NCBI RefSeq assembly: GCF_913062585.1
Contig: NZ_CAJXWX010000018.1
Location: 1 to 64,000, forward strand
Direction: 5' to 3'
DNA length: 64,000 bases
From: an uncultured Sphingomonas sp.
GTDB lineage: Bacteria > Pseudomonadota > Alphaproteobacteria > Sphingomonadales > Sphingomonadaceae
Shown: positions 56,838-64,000 of the stretch, piece by piece
Numbering within the stretch: the stretch's first letter is position 1
How the letters are laid out: each line of letters opens with the position of its first letter
The notes under the pieces: model-generated
The model's input: the letters and a program-made list of their open reading frames with translations, nothing else
What the model was told of the DNA's origin: nothing
Databases searched by the model: none
Made by a program: the position numbers and the translations under genes

Positions 56838-57502
56838 GCCGCTTCGCCACCCTTCGCCGATGGACGGCCCGGATCGCGTGTGGCGGCGCGGTCGTCGTCG
56901 CCGGGGTGGTCCATGTCCCCGCCGCGCTCGCCTTTCCCTATCGCGCCGATTTCGGGCGGACGACGGTCCTGTCCGAACGGCCGATAGACCGCGATGCGAT
57001 GCGGCATGTGCTGGACCGGGCCGATCGGCTATTGGTGGCGAGCCCGCTCTACCGGCCCGGACTGTCGCGACAGCTGGTGCTGACCGATGGCGGCTGGCGA
57101 TGGGATATACTGTCGATCGGCGTGCGCACCAGCATCGCTTTTCGTCGCCCCTTTTCCCACGCCCTGATCTTCAACCGAAGTTCGGTGGCGGCGGACCGGG
57201 TGACGAACGGCGCCACGCTGGGCGGCGTGCGAAGCCTCTCGGGCACCATCGCGCATGAGATGACCCACCGTCTGGTCGCCGACCATATCGGCGAATGGGC
57301 CGCCATGCGCCTGCCCGCCTGGAAGCGCGAGGGCTATCCCGACTATGTCGCACACGAAACCAGCATCCGCCCCCAGGACGAGGCGCTGATCCGCCAGCGC
57401 GCCCCGCACGCCCGCGTACTGACCTATTATGAAGGGCGCCGCCGCGTGGCGGCCGAACTGGCGCGAAACGGCGGATCGGTGGACGCGCTGCTCCGGGACT
57501 GA
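56834..57502 (+). CDS. Membrane-anchored HExxH protein (putative zinc metalloprotease)
   Basis: 222 residues from a GTG overlapping the previous stop. An N-terminal signal or anchor (IACGGAVVVAGVVHVPAALAF) leads a domain with IAHEMTHRLVADHIGEWAAM near residue 140 and then WKREGYPDYVAHE. An HExxH helix followed about 25 residues on by an EGxxxY helix is the gluzincin layout, with E in REGYPDY as a third ligand. No named peptidase family is recognised. Translational coupling to the psp-linked small proteins suggests an envelope-stress role in the periplasm or at the membrane. Confidence 0.75.
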   Translation: MSRFATLRRWTARIACGGAVVVAGVVHVPAALAFPYRADFGRTTVLSERPIDRDAMRHVLDRADRLLVASPLYRPGLSRQLVLTDGGWRWDILSIGVRTSIAFRRPFSHALIFNRSSVAADRVTNGATLGGVRSLSGTIAHEMTHRLVADHIGEWAAMRLPAWKREGYPDYVAHETSIRPQDEALIRQRAPHARVLTYYEGRRRVAAELARNGGSVDALLRD

Positions 57503-57555
57503 ACGCCCGTCCTCGACCATTGTCGTGACGCGCGGTTCGCGGTAGCGCGAGCGCC

Positions 57556-57957
57556 ATGTCCGATCTTGCCGAAATCCGCGACGAATATGAATTTCTCGAC
57601 GCCGACGATCGCTACCGCCTGCTGATCGACCTCGGCCGCGCGCTGGAGCCGATGCCCGAGGCGCTGAAGACCGATGCGACGCTGGTGCGCGGCTGCTCGG
57701 CCTCGGTCTGGGTCTATCCGACCAAGGGGGATGGCGAAGGCCTGCATTTCCTGGCGGATTCCAACGCGGCGATTACGAAGGGGATCATCGCGCTGGTGCT
57801 GAAGACGGTGCAGGACAAGACGCCGGCGGACATCCTCGCGACCGATATCGAGGGCGAACTGGCGCCGTTCGATTTGCGGAACCAGTTGAGTTCGAACCGG
57901 ACCCAGGGGATTCCGAACATGATCGCGCTGATCCGGGAGACGGCGGGGCGGTATTGA
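57556..57957 (+). CDS. sufE: SufE-family sulfur acceptor
   Basis: 133 residues, MSDLAEIRDEYEFLDADDRYRLLIDLGRALEPMP (read in part). The acceptor Cys sits in LVRGCSASVWVYP, matching the VPGCQSxVW motif of SufE. SufE takes persulfide from SufS for Fe-S cluster assembly. The suf operon itself is not in this window, so this is a detached copy, common in alphaproteobacteria. Confidence 0.93.
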   Translation: MSDLAEIRDEYEFLDADDRYRLLIDLGRALEPMPEALKTDATLVRGCSASVWVYPTKGDGEGLHFLADSNAAITKGIIALVLKTVQDKTPADILATDIEGELAPFDLRNQLSSNRTQGIPNMIALIRETAGRY

Positions 57958-57968
57958 TGTGTGGGTTG

Positions 57969-58165
57969 GGGCTCGGTGAGACACCCTGCCCTCCCCCATC
58001 CCCTCCCGCCTGCGGGAGGGGAGCGGCAAGAGGCACGGGCCGGCCTCTTCGACGATCGTCAGCTACTGGGGCACGCTCTGTCGACGTAGGTTCAGGCCAG
58101 CCAGGAAACACGCCCCTCCCGCAAGCGGGAGGGGATGGGGGAGGGCAAGAGGTCTCACCGAGCCC
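57969..58165. repeat. MITE-like 197-bp inverted-repeat element
   Basis: Perfect 14-bp ends (gggctcggtgagac at 57969-57982 and its complement at 58152-58165) are followed inward by a perfect 22-bp inverted segment (57988-58009 and 58125-58146). Each of those carries a cccctcccgc hairpin (58000-58021 and 58113-58134). About 90 bases of unrelated sequence lie at the centre, with no ORF. I see no target-site duplication. It sits between sufE and the convergent ferredoxin gene. Confidence 0.75.
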
Positions 58166-58177
58166 GAGCCCAGAGCC

Positions 58178-58474
58178 TCAAGCCCCCCGCCCCAACCGCG
58201 CCGCGATCGCCTCGACATCCTCGTCCGGCGTCACCACCAGCCACTCCCCCGGTCGTCGCCCATCGACCAGCGTCACCGCATTCTTCGGACAAAGCCCCAG
58301 GCATTTGGTCTCGATCACCCCGACCGAGGCCTTGCGCCCCTTGCCGAAGATCCGTCTGAGCGCCTTGGCCAGTGACGTCTTGCCCTTGGGCCCGAAGCCG
58401 CCGCCGACCTTTTTCGAGCATTTGCCGCAGACCAGGACCGTCGTTTCCCATTCCGCCTTGGCGCGGCGGATCAT
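58178..58474 (-). CDS. Thioredoxin-like [2Fe-2S] ferredoxin
   Basis: 98 residues with TTVLVCGKCSKKVGGGFG (Cys pair), then IETKCLGLCPKNAVTLVDG (second pair) and a VVTPDEDVEAIAARL end. This is the (2Fe-2S) ferredoxin_TRX fold also seen in NuoE and Shethna-type proteins. All four cluster cysteines are present. The partner is unknown. Its start overlaps the J-domain gene stop by four bases (ATGA). Confidence 0.9.
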   Translation of the reverse strand: MIRRAKAEWETTVLVCGKCSKKVGGGFGPKGKTSLAKALRRIFGKGRKASVGVIETKCLGLCPKNAVTLVDGRRPGEWLVVTPDEDVEAIAARLGRGA

Positions 58475-59055
58475 TCGGGCTTCCAGCTGCGGCGTTCTTC
58501 GGCCGCGCGCAGGACTTCATAGGCCGCCTGCACCTGCTGGAACTTGGTCGCCGCCTCCGGATCATTGGGGCGGATGTCGGGATGGTTGGCCTTGGCCAGC
58601 CCGCGCCAGGTCGCGCGGATCAGGTCGAACTCGGCGTCCGGCTCCAGCCCCAGCGCATCGAGCGCGCGCATCTCGTCGCGCGAGCGGGTGCCGTCGCCCG
58701 GCCCTGCCCAGGCCTGATGCTTGGACTGGGCGTAACCCGCGCTCGTCCGCCGTTCGGACGCCTCGCGTGCGGCGGCTTCCTCGGCGCTAAGGCCCTGAAA
58801 ATAGTCCCAGCCGCGATTATACTCGGCGGCATGCGCCTCGCAGAAATACCAGCGATCGGGGCTGTTGGGCGATTTGGGTGCGGGACAATTGCCGGGCTGG
58901 TCGCAGCCATGCCGGTCGCAGATGCGCACGGGCTTGGCCTCCCGCGCTGCGCCATAGCTGCGCCAGCGAGGAAAGCCCCAGTCATTGGATCGGGAAGTAG
59001 AACGCGCCACGAGGGTCGATTTAAGCGACTTCGGCGCGGGCGCAAGCATCGACAC
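58471..59055 (-). CDS. J-domain protein with N-terminal Cys/His region
   Basis: 194 residues. The C-terminal J domain is ALDALGLEPDAEFDLIRATWRGLAKANHPDIRPND, with the HPD motif needed to stimulate DnaK, and KFQQVQAAYEVL. The N-terminal part has ICDRHGCDQPGNCPAP and WYFCEAHAAEYNRGWDYFQGLS, a likely metal-binding region found in alphaproteobacterial homologues. It is translated with the downstream ferredoxin, so a co-chaperone for an Fe-S protein is possible. Confidence 0.9.
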   Translation of the reverse strand: MSMLAPAPKSLKSTLVARSTSRSNDWGFPRWRSYGAAREAKPVRICDRHGCDQPGNCPAPKSPNSPDRWYFCEAHAAEYNRGWDYFQGLSAEEAAAREASERRTSAGYAQSKHQAWAGPGDGTRSRDEMRALDALGLEPDAEFDLIRATWRGLAKANHPDIRPNDPEAATKFQQVQAAYEVLRAAEERRSWKPE

Positions 59056-59195
59056 AAGGCTTTGCGGGCCGCACCGTCGAAATGGCGGCGCCGAAATGCT
59101 TGACCGGCAATGGTTCCCTCGTTCATGAAATATCCGTCATCATATATTCATGTCCGACCCGGACATATGCGGACCCTATCGTGTCAGGAGCCATC

Positions 59196-60776
59196 GTGGC
59201 CCAAAGTCGTTCCTTCCTGGCCACCGCAAGAGCGGACGTGCCGGCGTCGATCGTGGTGGCGCTCGTCGCGCTGCCGCTATGTCTGGGTGTCGCGGTCGCC
59301 TCGGGCGCGCCGCCCTTCGCGGGCATGATCGCCGGGATCGTCGGCGGGCTGGTCGTCGGTTTCCTGTCCAAGTCGCCGCTGTCGGTCGCCGGGCCCGCGG
59401 CGGGCCTGACGGTGATCGTGTTCGAGGCGATCGAGCGGCTGCCCAGCTTCCAGGTCTTCCTGCTTGCGGTGGTCCTGGCGGGCATTCTCCAGCTTGCCTT
59501 TTCCTTCACCCGGTCGGGCGTTCTGGCCGAGTTCGTCCCCTCCTCGGTCATCACGGGGATGCTGGCGGCGATCGGCCTGATCCTGATCCTGAAGCAAATC
59601 CCCCACGCCATCGGCTATGACGGCGATTTCGAGGGCAGCTTCGAATATGCCAGCCGGGCGGGCGGCAATACCTTCACCGACCTGTGGACCAGCGTCAGCC
59701 AGGACATCGCGCCCGGCGCGGTGCTGATCGGCGCGGTGTCGCTCGCCTTCCTGTTCTGGTGGGACCATGCCAAGCCGAAGCAAGGCCCGCTGCGGCTGCT
59801 GCCAGGGCCGCTGGTCGTCGTGGTGATCGGCGTGGTCGGCAACATGATCCTGGGCGCGGTGCGGCCCGAATGGCAATTGTCGGGCACGCATCTGGTGCGG
59901 GTGCCGGTCGCCGGCAGCGCGTCGCAATTCATCGGCCAGTTCCAGCTGCCCGACTTCTCCGCGATCGGCCTGGGCGCGGTGTGGACCACCGCGCTGACGC
60001 TGGCGATCGTCGCCAGCCTGGAATCGCTGCTCAGCGTCAAGGCGGTGGACGAACTCGATCCGCGCCGCCGCACCACCGACAAGAATTGGGAGCTGATGGC
60101 GCAAGGCGGCGGCAATATCGTCTCCGGCCTGCTCGGCGGCCTGCCCGTCACCTCGGTGATCGTGCGCTCCTCGGCCAATGTCGATTCGGGCGCGGAGAGC
60201 AAGCTGTCGACCATGCTGCACGCCACCTGGCTGCTGATCTCGGTCGCGCTGATCCCGGTCGTGCTGAACCAGATTCCGCTGGCCGCGCTCGCCGCCGTGC
60301 TGATCGCCACCGGCTACAAGCTGTGCAAGCCCAAGCTGTTCACCGAGCGGTACAAGCAGGGTTGGAGCCAGTTCATCCCCTTCATCGTCACCATCCTGGC
60401 GATCCTGCGCACCGACCTGTTGATCGGCATCCTGGTCGGGCTGGTCGTGGGCTTCGTCTTCGTCGTTGCGCGCAATTTCCGCCCGGCGCTCACCTTCGCC
60501 TGCGACGACGAGGATTGCCTGATCCGCGCGCGGCGCAATCTGTACTTCATCCATAAATACGAGTTGCAGAAGTCGCTGGCCAAGGTGCCGGACGGCGCGA
60601 ACCTGCTGATCGACCTGTCCTCGACCTCTTATGTCGATCTGGACAATGTCGACATCATCAATGCCTTCATCAAGGGCGCGGATTTCCGCGGGATCAGCGT
60701 GATCGTGCGCGGTGACATCGCCGAGCGGACCGCACCGATGATCAATGCCCCATCGACGGGAGTGCGCTACGCATGA
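59196..60776 (+). CDS. SulP-family anion transporter, probable bicarbonate transporter
   Basis: About 526 residues from the GTG at 59196, preceded by CAGGAG; the track adds 38. Some 10-12 membrane helices carry SulP signatures: PASIVVALVALPLCLGVAVASGAPPFAGMIAGIVGG near the start, GPAAGLTVIV, ALTLAIVASLESLLSVKAVDELD and GLPVTSVIVRSSANVDSG. A short STAS-like tail follows (ANLLIDLSSTSYVDLDNVDII). The four-base overlap with a carbonic anhydrase gene favours bicarbonate over sulfate as substrate. Confidence 0.92.
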   Translation: MAQSRSFLATARADVPASIVVALVALPLCLGVAVASGAPPFAGMIAGIVGGLVVGFLSKSPLSVAGPAAGLTVIVFEAIERLPSFQVFLLAVVLAGILQLAFSFTRSGVLAEFVPSSVITGMLAAIGLILILKQIPHAIGYDGDFEGSFEYASRAGGNTFTDLWTSVSQDIAPGAVLIGAVSLAFLFWWDHAKPKQGPLRLLPGPLVVVVIGVVGNMILGAVRPEWQLSGTHLVRVPVAGSASQFIGQFQLPDFSAIGLGAVWTTALTLAIVASLESLLSVKAVDELDPRRRTTDKNWELMAQGGGNIVSGLLGGLPVTSVIVRSSANVDSGAESKLSTMLHATWLLISVALIPVVLNQIPLAALAAVLIATGYKLCKPKLFTERYKQGWSQFIPFIVTILAILRTDLLIGILVGLVVGFVFVVARNFRPALTFACDDEDCLIRARRNLYFIHKYELQKSLAKVPDGANLLIDLSSTSYVDLDNVDIINAFIKGADFRGISVIVRGDIAERTAPMINAPSTGVRYA

Positions 60777-61411
60777 GGGAATATAAGCAGCTCCTGCTCG
60801 CCAATAAGGCGTGGGCGGCCGAACTCCTGGAGGAGAAGACCGACTTCTTCCAGCGGCAGACGGTGGGGCAGAAGCCCGATTTCCTTTGGATCGGCTGCTC
60901 CGACAGCCGGGTGACGCCCGAGCAGATGACCATGACGCCGCCCGGCGGCATGTTCCTTCATCGCAACATCGCGAACCTGGTCCATGACGACGACCTGAAC
61001 CTGTTGTCGGTCGTGCAATATGCCGTCGACGTGCTGCGCGTCCGCCATGTCATCCTGTGCGGCCATCATGGGTGCGGCGGCGTGATGGCGACGCTGAAGG
61101 GCGGGACCGAGGGGCCGGTCGACCAGTGGCTGGGCAATGCCCGCGACGTGCTCCACCGCCACCGCGACGAGATCGACGCGCAGCCGGACGAGGCCTCCCG
61201 CGTGAACCGGCTGGTCGAGGTCAACGTCATGGAGCAGTTGCGCCATCTCGCCCGGCTGGACACCATTCAGAAGGCGTTCGCCGAGAAGCGCGAGCTGTGG
61301 CTGCACGGCTGGGTCTACGACATTCGCGACGGGCATATCAAAACGCTGCTGGAGATCGACGCCGACACCGACCTCGACGGCATGGTCCGGCCGGACAAGG
61401 TGCTGGTGTGA
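60773..61411 (+). CDS. Beta-class carbonic anhydrase
   Basis: 212 residues. Zinc ligands are Cys in LWIGCSDSRVTPE (with the catalytic Asp-Arg pair) and His/Cys in VILCGHHGCGGVMA. DVWLHGW-like WLHGWVYDIRDG and the E. coli Can-type length agree. It interconverts CO2 and bicarbonate in the cytosol. The start overlaps the SulP stop (ATGA); the transporter and enzyme probably work together to hold or supply bicarbonate. Confidence 0.95.
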   Translation: MREYKQLLLANKAWAAELLEEKTDFFQRQTVGQKPDFLWIGCSDSRVTPEQMTMTPPGGMFLHRNIANLVHDDDLNLLSVVQYAVDVLRVRHVILCGHHGCGGVMATLKGGTEGPVDQWLGNARDVLHRHRDEIDAQPDEASRVNRLVEVNVMEQLRHLARLDTIQKAFAEKRELWLHGWVYDIRDGHIKTLLEIDADTDLDGMVRPDKVLV

Positions 61412-61471
61412 TCGCCACCCGCTTGATCGCCGATCGCTGACCGCTTAGCCTCCCCTCGTCCATGGGGGAGG

Positions 61472-62545
61472 ATGAACATGCGGCATTGGGGTTTGGCGGC
61501 GCTGGTCGCACTGGCGACGGCGACCGGCGTTTCGGCGCGCAATCTGGAGGTTCCGGCGAACAAGGGGTGGATGCACGCCCAGACACGACTGGTCGTCCAC
61601 TCCAGCGTCGCCGGGCTGTCCCGCATCGCCATCACCGATGCGACCACCAGCGAGCACGACATCGCGGTCACGCTGGAAAACCCGGACAAGTCGGTCTTCG
61701 CGACGCTGTTCCTGTTCCACCCGTCGGTGCCCAGCGTGCCCCTGTGGTTCGACCGGTCGCGCACCGCGATCGAGGAGCGCCGGATATTCGAAAAGGGCGC
61801 GCCCGCGAGCGCCGACCCCATCGCCTTCGCCCCGCTCGACGCAGGCCCGGCAGGCGCGCTGCGCCAGAGCTATTCGCTGCTGAGCAGCCCCTATCGCAGC
61901 ACTTCGCTGGCGGTGATCCCGATGGGCGAATGGATGCTGGTCGTCCGGCTGACCGCAAAGACGCTGACCGCCGATGCGCTCGACGGCAAGATGAACGAGG
62001 TCATCGCAGCGCTGAAACCCATCGTCGCGACCACGGCCGCCTATCCCGGCCCGGCCGTGCCGATCCGGCCCTGCGCGGTGCAGACCGACTTCGCCCATCT
62101 GCCCAAGGCCAAGATGGAAAAACCGGGCGGTGCCGACGTCGTCGGCAATTTGCTGATGAGCGCCGTCATGGCCAATTACAAACCCGACCCCGAGACCCAT
62201 GTCGTAAAGCCCGCCACCGCCCTGTGCCGTGACGGCGCGGCGCAGACGGCTTACGGCGTCTATCGCTGGGACGAGCCCGCAAGCGATGGCTACACTATCG
62301 CGCTGTATGACGCAGGCCGCACGGTCAGCGTCTATCCGGGCATCATGAGCCAGATCGAAAAGCGAAAGACCATGTCCTATTCGGTCGTGCTGCACCATGT
62401 CGACGACAGCGCGGACAGCTATCCCTCGTTCGACGGCCTGCCCCGCCCCGAACAGGTGTTCGACCTGATCGCCAAAGGCACACCGTCCGCCAGGTCGCAG
62501 GGCAAAAACGTGTCGATCAACGCGAGCGCCCTGCGCGGGTCCTGA
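61472..62545 (+). CDS. Exported protein of unknown function
   Basis: 357 residues with a signal peptide (MRHWGLAALVALATATGVSA) from ATG 61472 or 61478; GGGGGAGG precedes them. The mature part has an Arg/Ser-rich beta pattern (LVVHSSVAGLSRIAITD; RQSYSLLSSPYRSTSLAVIP; GEWMLVVRLTAKTLTADAL), two cysteines (VPIRPCAVQTD and ATALCRDG) and a C-terminal YSVVLHHVDDSADSYPSF. I recognise no domain. It follows the carbonic anhydrase by 60 bases but need not share its role. A conserved envelope protein of sphingomonads is likely. Confidence 0.8.
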   Translation: MNMRHWGLAALVALATATGVSARNLEVPANKGWMHAQTRLVVHSSVAGLSRIAITDATTSEHDIAVTLENPDKSVFATLFLFHPSVPSVPLWFDRSRTAIEERRIFEKGAPASADPIAFAPLDAGPAGALRQSYSLLSSPYRSTSLAVIPMGEWMLVVRLTAKTLTADALDGKMNEVIAALKPIVATTAAYPGPAVPIRPCAVQTDFAHLPKAKMEKPGGADVVGNLLMSAVMANYKPDPETHVVKPATALCRDGAAQTAYGVYRWDEPASDGYTIALYDAGRTVSVYPGIMSQIEKRKTMSYSVVLHHVDDSADSYPSFDGLPRPEQVFDLIAKGTPSARSQGKNVSINASALRGS

Positions 62546-62569
62546 TCGGACACCGCCCGCGACAGGCTG

Positions 62570-62957
62570 TCAGCCAGAGGGCCTGTAAGCCGGGTTCTGT
62601 CCACCGGCGCGAGGCCGGATGGGCGACCATTCTTCTAGGACGATGCTCGCACATCGCCTCAAGCAACCAACCCGGATGGCGGGTGGGAACACACCCCGAC
62701 GCCTTGCGACGCCATGCCATCCCTATTCGGTCTTGCTCCCGGTGGGGTTTGCCATGCCGTTTCCGTTACCGGACCCGCGGTGCGCTTTTACCGCACCCTT
62801 TCACCCTGACCTGGCCGAAGCCGTGGCCGTCTGCTCTCTGTGGCACTGTCCCTGGGGTCACCCCCGCCGGGCGTTACCCGGCACCGTCGTTCCGTGGAGC
62901 CCGGACTTTCCTCGCCCCCGGTTTCCCGAGGCCGCGGCCGCCCGGCCCTCTGGCTGG
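62570..62957 (-). ncRNA. rnpB: RNase P RNA, bacterial class A
   Basis: On the minus strand the sequence contains the universal gaggaaagtccgggctcc near the 5' end, ggtgccgggtaacgcccgg and the gacagaacccggcttacagg 3' segment of RNase P RNA. The P1 stem closes exactly: cagccagaggg at the 5' end pairs with ccctctggctg at the 3' end. It is the catalytic part of the enzyme that trims tRNA 5' leaders. Ends are set from the P1 stem and may be off by a few bases. ORFs called here are spurious. Confidence 0.95.
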
Positions 62958-63034
62958 GGCGGATGTAGACGGATTGGGCGGGAGGGCAAGGGGTTTGTGG
63001 TCGGTGGTGGGGCGTTGGGGGCGTTAGGACATGG

Positions 63035-63114
63035 CCTTCGACTTCGCTCAGGCTGAACGGAGCGAGGGAACAGGACCTCGCCTCAACCGCCGTTCAGGCT
63101 GAGCGAAGTCGAAG
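63035..63114. repeat. Inverted pair of the ttcgacttcgctcaggctga repeat
   Basis: ccttcgacttcgctcaggctgaacgg (63035-63060) faces ccgttcaggctgagcgaagtcgaag (63090-63114) with about 30 bases between. It forms a long hairpin between rnpB and the amidase gene, the third site of this repeat in the window. Confidence 0.75.
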
Positions 63115-63130
63115 CCCAAGGGAATCCCCC

Positions 63131-63820
63131 TCAATTATCTCCCTGCGGACGCGGCAGCAGCAACGCCAGCAGGATCATCCGACATTCCGCGTCGATCTCG
63201 CCGTCGATCAGTTCGGGACGGAAGCGCCGCTGGAACGCCATGATCGCCGCCATCCGGTCGGTCACGTCATAGCCGAACCGCTCCAGCGCCAGGCAGAAGC
63301 CCGCCTCTGTCCACATCGGGTCCATCAGGTTCTTGGTCGGGCGCGGCAGGGCCAGGCGCCGCCGGGCCAGCGCGCCCCAGGGAAACAGCTCGCCCGGATC
63401 GCGCTTGCGGGCAGGCGTAATGTCCGAATGACCGACGATATTGCCGCGCGTGATGCCGTGGCGCGCCTGGATGTCGGCGACCAGTTCCATGACGGCGGCG
63501 ACCTGTTCGTCGGGAAAGGATCGATAGCCCCAGTCATGGCCGGGATTGACGATCTCGATGCCGATACTCGCCGAGTTCACATCGTCGATCGAGCGCCAGT
63601 GCGATCGGCCCGCATGCCAGGCCCGCTGATCCTCGTCGACCATGCGCAGGATCGTGCCGTCCTCGGTGACCAGATAGTGGCACGACACCTTCGCCTCGGG
63701 ATCGCGCAGGCGTGCGATGGCGGACTCGGCGTCCTGCATCCCCGTATAGTGCAATACGATCATCGTGATGGGCAGGCTACGCGCGTCGAAATTCGGTGAC
63801 GGCGTGTCGACGATCGTCAT
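63131..63820 (-). CDS. N-acetylmuramoyl-L-alanine amidase, AmiD/Amidase_2 type
   Basis: 229 residues from the ATG at 63820 with AGGAGG upstream; the track adds 15. Zinc ligands are visible: His in IVLHYTGMQ, His in NIVGHSDITPARKRDPGELFPW and the Lys/Asp of that motif. SCHYLVTEDGTILRMVDEDQRAWHAG is the Amidase_2 core, and a C-terminal peptidoglycan-binding helix bundle (IMAFQRRFRPELIDGEID) follows. No clear signal peptide is seen, so it may act on recycled muropeptides in the cytosol, as AmpD does, or be exported otherwise. Confidence 0.92.
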   Translation of the reverse strand: MTIVDTPSPNFDARSLPITMIVLHYTGMQDAESAIARLRDPEAKVSCHYLVTEDGTILRMVDEDQRAWHAGRSHWRSIDDVNSASIGIEIVNPGHDWGYRSFPDEQVAAVMELVADIQARHGITRGNIVGHSDITPARKRDPGELFPWGALARRRLALPRPTKNLMDPMWTEAGFCLALERFGYDVTDRMAAIMAFQRRFRPELIDGEIDAECRMILLALLLPRPQGDN

Positions 63821-63886
63821 GCAACCTCCTGAACGACCCCGGTTCGCCGCCTCTGTTAGCGGCATCGGACGTCCAAGGATATGCCC

Positions 63887-64000
63887 TCATGCGTGGCGAG
63901 GCGGATCGTCGGCCACGCATTTCTCGTACACGCCGCGCCCGCTGGCGGCGAGCTGGAACAGGTCGGTCTGGCCGATCACCGTCTCGCCGGCGCCCAGGAT
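63887..64000 (-). CDS. C-terminal fragment of an unidentified gene (cut by window edge)
   Basis: An open frame runs in from base 64000 and stops at TGA 63889-63887, giving 37 residues: GETVIGQTDLFQLAASGRG and an end VYEKCVADDPPRHA. It is on the same strand as the amidase gene, 66 bases upstream. The family cannot be recognised from this tail. Confidence 0.55.
   Translation of the reverse strand: MLGAGETVIGQTDLFQLAASGRGVYEKCVADDPPRHA

Noticed and set aside
62619-63056. Two overlapping ORFs (145 and 114 residues) on the plus strand
   Set aside because: They lie within and just beyond the RNase P RNA gene and have no protein features.

Overview
This 64 kb window is high-GC chromosomal DNA that reads as a sphingomonad alphaproteobacterium (Sphingomonas or a close relative). 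That placement is an inference from protein character (EtfB, RpoD, FtsY, DUF4170, DUF2147), GTG starts, GC-rich hairpin repeats between genes and the gene neighbourhoods. No 16S gene is present. I see no prophage, CRISPR array, insertion sequence or tRNA gene. Most of the window is core genome with a few accessory inserts.

Layout. 1-9.6 kb is a fatty-acid degradation block. EtfB (cut by the window edge), a FadL-type porin, a DUF2147 protein, an acyl-CoA dehydrogenase, a FadN-type hydratase/dehydrogenase and a thiolase lie on the minus strand, divergent from an acyl-CoA ligase and a MerR regulator. 9.7-14.5 kb is an EmrAB-type tripartite efflux operon with a divergent MarR regulator. 14.5-16.1 kb is an overlapping response regulator/histidine kinase pair. 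16.2-19.2 kb pairs an alpha-amino-acid ester hydrolase with a divergent GntR regulator and a perfect palindromic operator. 19.2-22.3 kb is DUF4349 - small protein - FUSC. 22.6-28.8 kb holds an alpha-galactosidase, a siderophore-type TonB receptor, a ferredoxin-type reductase and DUF4170. 29-35 kb runs carA - small ORF - carB - greA - rhomboid. 35.1-40.4 kb holds yqeY, a DUF559 gene embedded in repeats, dnaG and rpoD. 40.5-41.7 kb has an acetyltransferase and a cyclophilin.

41.9-47.4 kb is the ffh - rpsP - rimM - trmD - rplS ribosome cluster. It is interrupted between rimM and trmD by a VapBC toxin-antitoxin pair and an opposing thioredoxin-reductase-like gene, and vapC overlaps trmD. 47.6-52 kb holds a degenerate GGDEF-EAL protein, mtaB, ftsY and a YciB-type gene. 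52.2-57.5 kb holds sodB and then a phage-shock (Psp) locus: pspF, a clear sigma-54 promoter, a 48-residue ORF, pspA, pspB, pspC, four further small membrane/coiled-coil ORFs sharing one motif, and a membrane-anchored HExxH protein. 57.5-61.4 kb has SufE, a MITE-like repeat, a 2Fe-2S ferredoxin coupled to a J-domain protein, and a SulP transporter coupled to a beta-carbonic anhydrase. The end holds a secreted protein of unknown function, the RNase P RNA gene, an AmiD-type amidase and an unidentified gene fragment.

The most interesting regions are the extended psp operon with its paralogous small proteins and protease-like gene, the toxin-antitoxin insertion coupled to trmD-rplS, and a perfect three-armed cruciform repeat just upstream of dnaG. 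Start codons were chosen from Shine-Dalgarno spacing and neighbour overlaps, so many differ from the ORF track. No intergenic stretch over 300 bases is empty; the longest one contains rnpB.
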